7,238 bases of DNA from Pseudomonadota bacterium (GTDB lineage Bacteria; Pseudomonadota; Gammaproteobacteria; Xanthomonadales; Xanthomonadaceae), in assembly GCA_023423675.1 (NCBI GenBank), contig JAFAFD010000430.1, forward strand, positions 1 to 7,238, in the 5' to 3' direction. Numbering within the stretch: the stretch's first letter is position 1; each line of letters opens with the position of its first letter. Under the pieces are notes generated by a model. It was not told the origin of the DNA, did no database searches, and worked only from the letters and a program-made list of their open reading frames with translations. A program made the translations under genes and the position numbers. Below, piece by piece: positions 1 to 5,901 of this stretch.

Positions 1-491
1 CCCATGCCGCCTTCATCCAGGTGATGATCACCGCGGTGTCGGAACTGACCTGGCGCTTCCTGCCGCAGATCCGCGCCACAGGGTGCGGGCGCATCCTCAA
101 CGTGGCCTCGTTCGCCGGCCTCTCGCCCGGTTCCAATGGCCAGACCCTGTACGCCGGGGCCAAGAGTTTCCTGATCAAGTTCAGCGAATCGCTGGCGCTG
201 GAGAACGCGCGCCATGGCGTCCGCGTCTGCGCGATCTGCCCCGGCTTCACGTATTCGGAGTTCCACGGCGTCACCGGCACCCGCGGGCTGGTGTCGCAAC
301 TGCCGAAGTGGATGTGGCTGGAGACCGACGACGTCGCGCGCCAGGGCGTGGAAGGCGCCGAAGCCGGGCACGTGGTGGTGGTGCCGGGCCTCGGCTACAA
401 GTTGATGCGTTTTGCCTTCAAGCACCTGCCCGATGCGATGGTGCGCCGGGCGATGGCGAAGAAGTCCGGGGCGATACGCGATGGTGGTTGA
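1..491 (+). CDS. Short-chain dehydrogenase/reductase (SDR), 3' part; 5' end outside window
   Basis: C-terminal 162 residues of a classical SDR, an NAD(P)-dependent oxidoreductase acting on an unidentified carbonyl or hydroxyl substrate, probably in the cytoplasm. The reading frame is open from base 3 (first full codon CAT, His) and ends at TGA 489-491. Visible parts, counted from that His: a strand with NVASFAG (Ser36 is the likely catalytic Ser), the YAGAK active-site motif (Tyr50 and Lys54 of YxxxK), and the segment CPGFTYSEFH, which matches the PG-x-T/V motif after strand 6 that contacts the cofactor. The C-terminal tail is basic and resembles DltE/YqjQ-like SDRs. Classical SDRs are about 250-265 residues, so about 95-100 residues, including the N-terminal TGxxxGxG nucleotide-binding motif, lie off the left edge. 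Ser to Tyr spacing is 14, one more than the common 13. The substrate cannot be read from the sequence. It converges on the oxygenase gene. Confidence 0.93.
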   Translation, partial: HAAFIQVMITAVSELTWRFLPQIRATGCGRILNVASFAGLSPGSNGQTLYAGAKSFLIKFSESLALENARHGVRVCAICPGFTYSEFHGVTGTRGLVSQLPKWMWLETDDVARQGVEGAEAGHVVVVPGLGYKLMRFAFKHLPDAMVRRAMAKKSGAIRDGG

Positions 492-782
492 TGGTGGCGC
501 GATGGCTGGCGCCCTGCGTTGGCGGCGTCCTGCCTGCACAGGGTTTGTCCCCGCAGTGCGCCTGATCGTGAACAGGCTCAAGTTTCTTCAAGCGGGAAGT
601 CGCCGGGCACCCGTCTGCGTGGGTGCGACGGATGGGCGTATCGATTCGGATGGCGGCCCGGCGCTCGGCACTCGCCTCCGGCCAAGGCGCGTGGAGGGCA
701 GGCTGTGCGCGGATGCGACGGTAGGTTTTCCCGGACCGCAGCGTGTATGCCGGCGGATCAGCCCGCGTCAGATCAGCCCGCC
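492..782. other. Convergent intergenic gap, no gene recognised
   Basis: This 291-bp gap lies between the stop codons of two convergent genes. The open frames crossing it give low-complexity Arg/Ala/Pro-rich translations with no recognisable domain and appear to be high-GC shadows. It holds small inverted repeats: GGCGC 496-500 with GCGCC 509-513, and CACCC 608-612 with GGGTG 621-625, the latter flanked by GTCG/CGAC. None is followed by a T-run, so no convincing intrinsic terminator is seen for either gene. The string TGCGACGG occurs twice (624-631 and 714-721). The right end carries a tandem repeat listed separately. Confidence 0.6.
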
Positions 783-793
783 TCAGATCAGCT
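756..793. repeat. 15-bp tandem repeat (about 2.5 copies) across the oxygenase stop codon
   Basis: Unit 1 (756-770) is GATCAGCCCGCGTCA and unit 2 (771-785) is GATCAGCCCGCCTCA, differing at one base. A partial third copy, GATCAGC, starts at 786 inside the oxygenase gene. Read on the - strand, each unit contains CTGATCTGA or a close variant, the last sense codons plus stop of the oxygenase, so the gene end has apparently been copied downstream. The unit is five codons long, so the copies stay in frame. Confidence 0.85.
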
Positions 794-1718
794 TGATCTC
801 GCGCAGCCGCTCTTCCAGGTACCCCTGTGCGGTGATCGGTTCCGGGTAGCGGTTCGGGTTGTCCGGGGTGATGCACGAGGGCAGCACGTCGATCAGGAAA
901 TCCGGGTTCGGGTGCAGGAAGAACGGCACCGAGTAGTGCGGCTGGCGGGCCAGCTCACCCGGGGGATTGACCACGCGGTGGATGGTCGACGGGTACACGT
1001 GGTTGGTCAGGCGCTGCAGCATGTCGCCGATGTTGACCACGATGGTGTCGGCATCGGAGGTGAACGGCACCCACTTGCCATCATGCGACTGCACTTCCAG
1101 GCCCGCGGCGCTGGCGCCGACCAGCAGGGTGATGAAGTTGATGTCGCCATGTGCACCGGCACGCACGTTCGGGATGTCGTCGGTGGTGATCGGCGGGTAG
1201 TGGATCGGACGCAGGATCGAGTTGCCGAAGTTGGTCTTGTCGGCGAAGAAGTCTTCCGGCAGGCCGATGTGCAGGGCCAGCGCCGACAGCACGCGCGAGC
1301 CCAGGTTGTCCAGCGCCTGGTACAGGCCGTAGCCGCGCTCACGGAAGCCCTCGACCTCGGACGGCCACAGGTTCGGCGCCATCACGTCGCGGTACTTCGA
1401 ATCGTCGGCGATCTCGCGGCCGATGTGCCAGAACTCCTTCAGGTCGAAGTGCTTGGAGCCCTTGGCGGTTTCAACGCCGAACGGGGTGTAGCCGCGGGCG
1501 CCGCCGCTGCCGGCCACGTGGTACTGGCGCTTGACCTCGTCCGGCAGGGCGAAGAAGGCCTTGAACACATCGTAGGCCGCGTCGATGTCGGCCTGCGGGA
1601 TGCCGTGGTTGCGGATGCCCGCGAATCCCCATTGGCGGTAGGCCGCGCCCAGCTCGGCCACGAAGGCCTCGCGGTCGCTGTCAAAACGGGTGATGTCGAG
1701 GGTCGGGATCTGGCTCAC
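783..1718 (-). CDS. Isopenicillin N synthase-like 2-oxoglutarate/Fe(II)-type oxygenase
   Basis: Complete 311-residue cytoplasmic non-haem iron oxygenase of the IPNS/2OG-Fe(II) superfamily. The N-terminal DIOX_N-type region (about residues 4-120) includes WGFAGIRNHGIP at 30-41. The C-terminal double-stranded beta-helix (about 165-285) carries the iron ligands His190 and Asp192 (AHGDINFITLL) and His247 (STIHRVVNP). Ser263 and the following VPFF match the R-x-S..PFF motif, but the Arg position holds His261 (codon CAC, 936-938). The start is GTG at 1718-1716, chosen because AGGA (1728-1725 on the - strand) sits 6 nt upstream. Stop is TGA at 785-783. Relatives of this length include IPNS, gibberellin/ethylene-type plant enzymes and many uncharacterised bacterial proteins, so the substrate is unknown. 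It is transcribed away from the envelope operon and seems to be a single-gene unit. Confidence 0.93.
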   Translation of the reverse strand: MSQIPTLDITRFDSDREAFVAELGAAYRQWGFAGIRNHGIPQADIDAAYDVFKAFFALPDEVKRQYHVAGSGGARGYTPFGVETAKGSKHFDLKEFWHIGREIADDSKYRDVMAPNLWPSEVEGFRERGYGLYQALDNLGSRVLSALALHIGLPEDFFADKTNFGNSILRPIHYPPITTDDIPNVRAGAHGDINFITLLVGASAAGLEVQSHDGKWVPFTSDADTIVVNIGDMLQRLTNHVYPSTIHRVVNPPGELARQPHYSVPFFLHPNPDFLIDVLPSCITPDNPNRYPEPITAQGYLEERLREIKLI

Positions 1719-1724
1719 AGCGGT

Positions 1725-1728
1725 TCCT
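1725..1728 (-). promoter_or_regulatory. Ribosome binding site of the oxygenase (decides GTG start)
   Basis: On the - strand AGGA lies 6 nt before GTG 1718-1716 (AGGAACCGCTGTG). This supports the GTG start, and the conserved-looking MSQIPTLDITRF N-terminus follows directly. Confidence 0.75.
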
Positions 1729-1748
1729 GGCTTGTCGTTGGGTCAAAG

Positions 1749-1770
1749 GGCCGGCAGCTGTCTGCCGGCC
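1749..1770. promoter_or_regulatory. Perfect 9-bp inverted repeat in the divergent region
   Basis: GGCCGGCAG (1749-1757) and CTGCCGGCC (1762-1770) are exact reverse complements around a CTGT loop. The repeat lies 31 bp before the oxygenase start, probably in its 5' untranslated leader, and 145 bp before the chosen start of the YejM-like gene. It could be a protein-binding palindrome, a leader RNA hairpin, or a REP-like element. On the - strand it is followed by CTTTGACC, too T-poor for a convincing terminator. Confidence 0.5.
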
Positions 1771-1779
1771 AGCCTGAAC

Positions 1780-1835
1780 ATTGTGACAGATCGGCCGAAG
1801 TACGCCATCGGTACAATGAAACAAACCGATACAAT
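1780..1835. promoter_or_regulatory. Candidate divergent promoter/operator region with two TACAAT boxes
   Basis: TACAAT occurs at 1812-1817 and 1830-1835, 18 bp apart; either could be a -10 box for the + strand operon. No good -35 lies 16-18 bp upstream of either; TTGTGACA at 1781-1788 is too far away (23-25 bp). ATTGT (1780-1784) and ACAAT (1813-1817) are the outer ends of an imperfect inverted repeat around the 8-bp palindrome TCGGCCGA (1791-1798). The region holds no better sigma-70 sites on either strand, so activator-dependent transcription is possible. This is a weak call from inspection only. Confidence 0.25.
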
Positions 1836-1914
1836 GCGCCACCCGCGCGCGCAGGCGGCGCCTCCGGGCGCCCATGCAGCACGTCCCCTGCCCCTGCCCG
1901 CCTGTTCCTGCACC

Positions 1915-3798
1915 ATGTCCGCCGCCCTGCCCGAGTCCGCCCCTGCCACGCTTTCCACAGCCGACCGCCGCTGGCGGCGGCTGGCGTGGTGGTCGCTTTT
2001 CGTCGCCGCCAACGCAGCGCTGGCCCTGCTGATCACGCTGGGCAACGTGCCGCTGGGCGACAACCCCGGCGGCGGCCTCGGTATGGCCTACCTGGCGGTC
2101 GCCCTGCCCGGCCACCTGCTGGCCATGGGCGCGCTGGCCGGCGCGCTGCCGCTGGTGATCGGCCTGTGTCCGCGCAGCGCGCGCACATTGACGCTTTCAG
2201 CCATCACGGTGCAGGGCCTGTGGCTCTGCCTGCTGCTGGTCGATGCCAAGGTGTTCGCCCTGTACCGGTTCCACCTCAATGCGATGGTCGCCAACATGGT
2301 GTTCGGCGGCGCGCTGCACGACCAGGTCAGCCTGTCCTGGAAGACCTGGCTGCAGGCGGGCGGCCTGGTGGCGGCCATCTTCGCCGCGCAGGCGCTGCTG
2401 GCTTGGGGCTGCTGGAAGCTGCTGTCGCCCGCACCGCACCGCCGCCGCGTGCTGCAGGCGTGGACGGCCATCGCCCTGATGATGGGCGGCGGCCAGGTCG
2501 CCACCGTCTACTACGATGCGCTCGGCGAGCGCGCCGTGATCAGCCAGTGGAACTACCTGCCCTGGGCGCAGCCGATCACCGCCAAAAGCTTCATGCGCCG
2601 GCTCGGCGTGCACAGCCAGCAGCAGGCCGGCCTGCCCGACCCGCGTCACGCCCAGCTGCAGTACCCGCTGCAGCCGCTGCGCTGCCAGAGCCATCGCCGG
2701 CCGAACGTGCTGATGGTGGTGCTGGAATCGCTGCGTCACGACGCGCTGACCCCGCAGTACATGCCACATACCGCGGCGCTGGCGGACTCGGCGCGCGTTT
2801 ACGACCATCATTTCAGCACCGGCAACGCGACCCGTTACGGCCTGTTCGGCCTGTTGTACGGCCTGCCCGGTGGCTACTGGCCGAGCATGCTCGATGAGCA
2901 GCGCGGATCGCAACTGTTCAAGGTGCTGCAGCAGCAGGGCTACGACCTGCACCTCCATGGCAGCGCACCGCTGTACAGCCCTGAATTTGACCGCACCGTG
3001 TTTGCCGACGTACGCGACCAGCTGCACCAGGGCCCTCCGGAACTGGATTCGGCCGGGCGCGACCGCAGCATCGTTGCCTCGCTGCAGCAGGACATCACCC
3101 GCAGCCAGGACGCGCAGCGCCCGTGGTTCGGCTTCGTGTTCCTCGATTCCACCCACGCGCCGTACCACATGCCGGCCGGCTACCCGCCGGTAGCCACGCC
3201 GATGGCGGCCGGCATCGACTTCCTCAAATTCGGCCCGGACCATGACCCGACACCGGAGCTCAACCGCTACCACACCGCCGTGCACTACGCCGACAGCCTG
3301 GTTGGCGAGCTGCTTGACCAGCTGCGCGCGCAAGGCCTGGAGCAGGACACCATCGTGCTGGTCACCGGTGACCACGCCGAGGAATTCAACGACCTCAAGC
3401 TCAACTACTGGGGCCACAACGGCAACTTCTCCAACCACCAGCTGCAGGTGCCGTTCGTGCTGCGCTGGCCGGGCGAAGGCAGCGGCCACGACGCGCGCAC
3501 CAGTTCCCACGAGGACTGGGTGCCGACGCTGATGCGGCATGCCCTGGGCTGCGAGAACGCGCTGGGCGATTTCAGCACCGGCCAGGACCTGCTGGCCGTG
3601 CCGCAGGGCCCGCGCTCGCTGGTGGTGGAGAGCTGGTCGCAGCGCGCGGTCCGCCACGGCGAAACGATCTACGTGTTCGACAAGTTCGGCAACGCCACCG
3701 CGTTGGACCAGAACTACCTGCCCCTTCCGCAGCAGGCGCCGGACCCGGCCAGCCTGCGTACCGCGTGGGATGCCCTTACCCGCTTCCGCAACCGTTGA
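1915..3798 (+). CDS. YejM/PbgA/LapC-family (DUF3413) inner-membrane protein with sulfatase-like domain
   Basis: 627 residues from ATG 1915. Hydrophobic segments at about 24-43, 58-84, 92-115, 148-168 and 178-199 give five membrane helices. A linker and a periplasmic alkaline-phosphatase-superfamily domain (about 262-600) follow. Family signatures are LLLVDAKVFALYRFHLN (106-122; E. coli YejM has LLLIDSEVFTRFHLHLN) and FSTGNATRYGLFGLLYGL (300-317). YejM controls LpxC stability through LapB in enterobacteria; that role is assumed here by homology. Unlike E. coli YejM, it keeps Glu271, Thr306 (nucleophile position), His414 and Asp486-His487, which match metal/nucleophile residues of LtaS-type enzymes. 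E. coli YejM has about 586 residues. The start is uncertain: the frame is open further upstream (ATGs at 1816, 1834), none has a Shine-Dalgarno site, and those ATGs overlap the TACAAT boxes. It is the first gene of the operon, 19 bp before the glycosyltransferase. Confidence 0.88.
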   Translation: MSAALPESAPATLSTADRRWRRLAWWSLFVAANAALALLITLGNVPLGDNPGGGLGMAYLAVALPGHLLAMGALAGALPLVIGLCPRSARTLTLSAITVQGLWLCLLLVDAKVFALYRFHLNAMVANMVFGGALHDQVSLSWKTWLQAGGLVAAIFAAQALLAWGCWKLLSPAPHRRRVLQAWTAIALMMGGGQVATVYYDALGERAVISQWNYLPWAQPITAKSFMRRLGVHSQQQAGLPDPRHAQLQYPLQPLRCQSHRRPNVLMVVLESLRHDALTPQYMPHTAALADSARVYDHHFSTGNATRYGLFGLLYGLPGGYWPSMLDEQRGSQLFKVLQQQGYDLHLHGSAPLYSPEFDRTVFADVRDQLHQGPPELDSAGRDRSIVASLQQDITRSQDAQRPWFGFVFLDSTHAPYHMPAGYPPVATPMAAGIDFLKFGPDHDPTPELNRYHTAVHYADSLVGELLDQLRAQGLEQDTIVLVTGDHAEEFNDLKLNYWGHNGNFSNHQLQVPFVLRWPGEGSGHDARTSSHEDWVPTLMRHALGCENALGDFSTGQDLLAVPQGPRSLVVESWSQRAVRHGETIYVFDKFGNATALDQNYLPLPQQAPDPASLRTAWDALTRFRNR

Positions 3799-3803
3799 AT
3801 TAC

Positions 3804-3807
3804 AGGA
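3804..3807 (+). promoter_or_regulatory. Ribosome binding site of the glycosyltransferase
   Basis: AGGA lies 10 nt before ATG 3818, within the 19-bp gap after the YejM-like gene. The spacing is slightly long but it is the only purine-rich match in the gap, and it supports translation from 3818. Confidence 0.5.
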
Positions 3808-3817
3808 CTGATTCGCG

Positions 3818-4963
3818 ATGAACCGCCCGCTGCGCATTCTCCACACCGAAGCCGCCAAAGGAATGGGTGGCCAGGAGATCTACATCCTTCGCCACATGCA
3901 GGTGATGCGTGCACGCGGCCACGAGGTCGCACTGCTGTGCCAGCCCGACGCGCAGCTGGCCACGCTGGCCCGCGATGATGGCTTCACCGTGCACACCCTG
4001 CGCATGGGCGGCATGGCGCGGCTGATGCGCGGTATCTGGTCGGTGTCGCGGCTGGTGCGCCGCGAGCGCTACGACGTGGTCAACACCACCAGCCGCCGCG
4101 ACACGCTGATCGCCGCCGCCGGTGCGCGCCTGGGCCGAACGCCGCTGGTGGTGCGCTCGCGCCACCTGATGAGTCCGGTCAACTCGCTGCTGACCTACAC
4201 CGGCCTGCCGCACCGGGTGATCACCGTGAGCCGCTTCGTAAAGCAGCTGCTGGCCGAGCGCGGCATCGCCAGCGACACCATCGGCATCGTGCCGCCCATC
4301 GCGGTACCGCCGCGCTGGACCGACATCCGCAAGGATGACCCGTGGCAGTGCCTGCAGGACGTCCGCGCCGAGGTCCGCGCCGAGCTGGGCTTCAGCGACG
4401 AGGACATCGTGGTCGGCTGCGTGGCGGTGCTGCGCGAGCCGAAGGGCCATGCCGACCTGCTGCGTGCAATCGCGCCGCTGTGCAAGGCCAACCCGCGCCT
4501 GCACCTGGTGGTGGTCGGCAACGGCGAGGCCGTCATGCAGCGCCTGCTGGCGATGCGCGAGGAACATGGCCTGCAGCAGCAGGTGCACCTGCTCGGCTAC
4601 CATGACAACGCCTGCCGGCTGATGACCGGCTTCGACATCTTCGCCCTCGCCTCGCACAAGGAAGCCGCCGGCACCGTGTTCCTGGAGGCGGCTTACGTGG
4701 GCGTGCCCGTAGTGGCCACCCGGGTGGGCGGCGTGCCGGAGATGGTGGTCGAAGGCAGCAATGCCATCCTCACCCGCTTGGGCGACAATGGCGCGCTGAC
4801 CGCCGCCCTGCGCCTGCTGGTGGATGATCCGCAGCGCCGGCAGATGATGGGCCGCGCCGGCTGGAACTGGATGCGCAGTGCGCACGACTTCAGCCCGGCC
4901 GGGCATGGCGAAACCACCGAATCCTATTACCACCAGTGGCTGAAGGAGCTGGGACATGGCTGA
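3818..4963 (+). CDS. GT4-family glycosyltransferase (GT-B fold)
   Basis: Complete 381-residue retaining-type glycosyltransferase, probably cytoplasmic or peripheral to the inner membrane; no signal peptide or membrane helix is seen. The N-terminal Rossmann domain begins LRILHTEAAKGMGGQEIYIL (residues 5-24), with the GGQE loop typical of GT4 acceptor domains. The C-terminal donor domain contains VVGCVAVLREPKGHADLL, LHLVVVGNGE and the EX7E motif (Glu282 and Glu290, KEAAGTVFLEA), followed by GVPVVATRVGGVPEMV, which in this family contacts the nucleotide-sugar. Donor and acceptor cannot be assigned from sequence. Position between a YejM-like protein and a sugar deacetylase suggests transfer of a sugar, perhaps an N-acetylhexosamine, to LPS core or another lipid-linked glycan (inference). 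Start is ATG 3818. Its last 8 bases overlap the deacetylase gene, so the two are probably translationally coupled. Confidence 0.92.
   Translation: MNRPLRILHTEAAKGMGGQEIYILRHMQVMRARGHEVALLCQPDAQLATLARDDGFTVHTLRMGGMARLMRGIWSVSRLVRRERYDVVNTTSRRDTLIAAAGARLGRTPLVVRSRHLMSPVNSLLTYTGLPHRVITVSRFVKQLLAERGIASDTIGIVPPIAVPPRWTDIRKDDPWQCLQDVRAEVRAELGFSDEDIVVGCVAVLREPKGHADLLRAIAPLCKANPRLHLVVVGNGEAVMQRLLAMREEHGLQQQVHLLGYHDNACRLMTGFDIFALASHKEAAGTVFLEAAYVGVPVVATRVGGVPEMVVEGSNAILTRLGDNGALTAALRLLVDDPQRRQMMGRAGWNWMRSAHDFSPAGHGETTESYYHQWLKELGHG
4943..4948 (+). promoter_or_regulatory. Strong ribosome binding site of the deacetylase
   Basis: AAGGAG lies 7 nt before ATG 4956, inside the end of the glycosyltransferase gene. 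It fixes the start of the deacetylase and supports coupled translation across the 8-bp overlap. Confidence 0.8.
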
Positions 4964-5813
4964 TGCGCGAACCGTTCCGGTGCTGATGCACCACCACGTC
5001 AGCCCCTCGCCAGGGATGATCACCGTCTCGCCGGAAAACTTCGAGAGCCAGATCGCGTGGCTGGCCAACAACGGCTGGACCTCGCTGACCCTGGACCAGT
5101 ACGCCGGCTTCCTGGCCGGCAAACCGGTGCCGCGCCGGTCCATCGTCATCACCTTCGATGATGGTTACCTGGACAACTGGGTGTACGCGCACCCGATCCT
5201 GCAGAAGTACGGCATGCACGCGGTGGTGTTCGTGGTGACCGGCTGGATGGGTGAAGGCGAGGTGCGCCCGCACGCGGGTATCGCCGGCGCGGCGCTGCCT
5301 GCGACGCCGGACCACCGTGGCTGCGAAGCGGCGATCTTCGAGGACGACCGCAGCGACACGGTGATGATGCGCTGGAGCGAAGCGCGCGCAGCCATCGAGG
5401 CCGGCACCTTCGAAGTGCACTGCCACACCCACACCCACACCCGCTGGCTGCGCCGTGATGACCTGGACCGCGCACAGCGCCGTGCCGGCATCAGCCAGGA
5501 CCTGGCGATCTCGCGGCAGGTGCTGCAGGACAAGCTGGGCGAAGTGTCCGACACGCTGTGCTGGCCCTACGGCGATTTCGACCAGGACCACGTCGAGGTC
5601 GCGCGCGAGCACGGCTTCCGTTACCTGCACACCACCCACCCGTTCGGCCGCAACGTGGTCGGTGGCGACCCGGAACGCATCTACCGCTTTGCGATCCGCA
5701 ACCGTCCGGCCAGCTGGCTGCGCAAGCGCATCGCGCAGAGCTACAACCCGCTGATCGCGCCGTTCTTCAACGGCTTCAAGGCGCGCCAGAAGAAGATGGT
5801 GCCGGGGCCCTGA
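4956..5813 (+). CDS. NodB-type polysaccharide deacetylase (carbohydrate esterase 4-like), cytoplasmic
   Basis: Complete 285-residue protein of the NodB-homology superfamily, metal-dependent enzymes that remove N- or O-acetyl groups from sugars. Motif 1 is TFDDGY (66-71, catalytic Asp68 and metal-binding Asp69). Motif 2 is HTHTH (157-161; His157 and His161 fit H-[S/T]-x-x-H). Motif 3 is WPYG (203-206). About 40 residues (97-139) are inserted between the motif-1 strand and motif 2, and the tail ends basic (FKARQKKMVPGP). There is no signal peptide or lipobox, unlike secreted PgaB/IcaB-type enzymes, so the substrate is probably on the cytoplasmic face, for example a lipid-linked sugar or growing LPS core. 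It starts within the last codons of the GT4 gene, which suggests it deacetylates the sugar added by that transferase (inference). It is the last gene before a terminator. Confidence 0.92.
   Translation: MADARTVPVLMHHHVSPSPGMITVSPENFESQIAWLANNGWTSLTLDQYAGFLAGKPVPRRSIVITFDDGYLDNWVYAHPILQKYGMHAVVFVVTGWMGEGEVRPHAGIAGAALPATPDHRGCEAAIFEDDRSDTVMMRWSEARAAIEAGTFEVHCHTHTHTRWLRRDDLDRAQRRAGISQDLAISRQVLQDKLGEVSDTLCWPYGDFDQDHVEVAREHGFRYLHTTHPFGRNVVGGDPERIYRFAIRNRPASWLRKRIAQSYNPLIAPFFNGFKARQKKMVPGP
5423..5440 (+). repeat. Three exact CCACAC hexamers in the deacetylase active-site motif
   Basis: Three tandem copies of CCACAC encode, in register, the His-Thr repeat at residues 157-162 (CAC ACC three times from 5424). 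Gain or loss of one unit would keep the frame but alter the metal-binding His spacing. Confidence 0.85.
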
Positions 5814-5849
5814 GCGGCCCAGGCCGTCACCCCATCGCTGCGGAACAAA

Positions 5850-5877
5850 AAAACGCCCCGGTCTCCCGGGGCGTTTT
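5850..5877. terminator. Bidirectional intrinsic terminator
   Basis: CGCCCCGG (5854-5861) pairs with CCGGGGCG (5866-5873) around a TCTC loop. Four flanking A-T pairs (5850-5853 with 5874-5877) extend it to 12 bp. The + strand ends in TTTT; the - strand leaves the stem into seven T residues (complement of 5847-5853). It lies between convergent genes, 36 bp after the deacetylase stop and 24 bp past the glmM stop, and should serve both, with the better U-tract facing glmM. Confidence 0.93.
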
Positions 5878-5901
5878 CAGTCTGGCCCGGCGGCAGGTGG
5901 C

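Noticed and set aside
577..609. CTCAAGTTTC resembling the -35 box of a FliA (sigma-28) promoter
   Set aside because: The nearest GCCG-like -10 is about 16 bp away instead of about 11 and lacks GATAA; no + strand gene follows.
1690..1914. Upstream extension of the YejM-like reading frame to ATG 1690
   Set aside because: It would overlap the oxygenase start on the other strand and cross the hairpin and putative promoter; the residues are unlike the family's N-terminus.
519..2897. Very long + strand open frame (792 codons) across the gap, antisense to the oxygenase and into the YejM-like gene
   Set aside because: The translation is Arg/Ala/Gly-rich without domains, and it runs through two genes that have clear motifs. 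It is a GC-skewed shadow frame.
2197..3858. Long - strand open frame (553 codons) opposite the YejM-like gene
   Set aside because: It is the mirror of a convincing membrane/sulfatase-like protein; the translation is His/Arg/Val/Gln-rich with no recognisable fold, typical of antisense frames in high-GC DNA.
3800..5152. Long - strand open frame (450 codons) opposite the glycosyltransferase and deacetylase start
   Set aside because: No domain is visible and it has a low-complexity His/Ala/Gln composition, while the + strand has EX7E and NodB motifs.
5408..5442. Short repeats considered as a CRISPR or other array
   Set aside because: Only three contiguous hexamers without spacers, inside a conserved coding motif.
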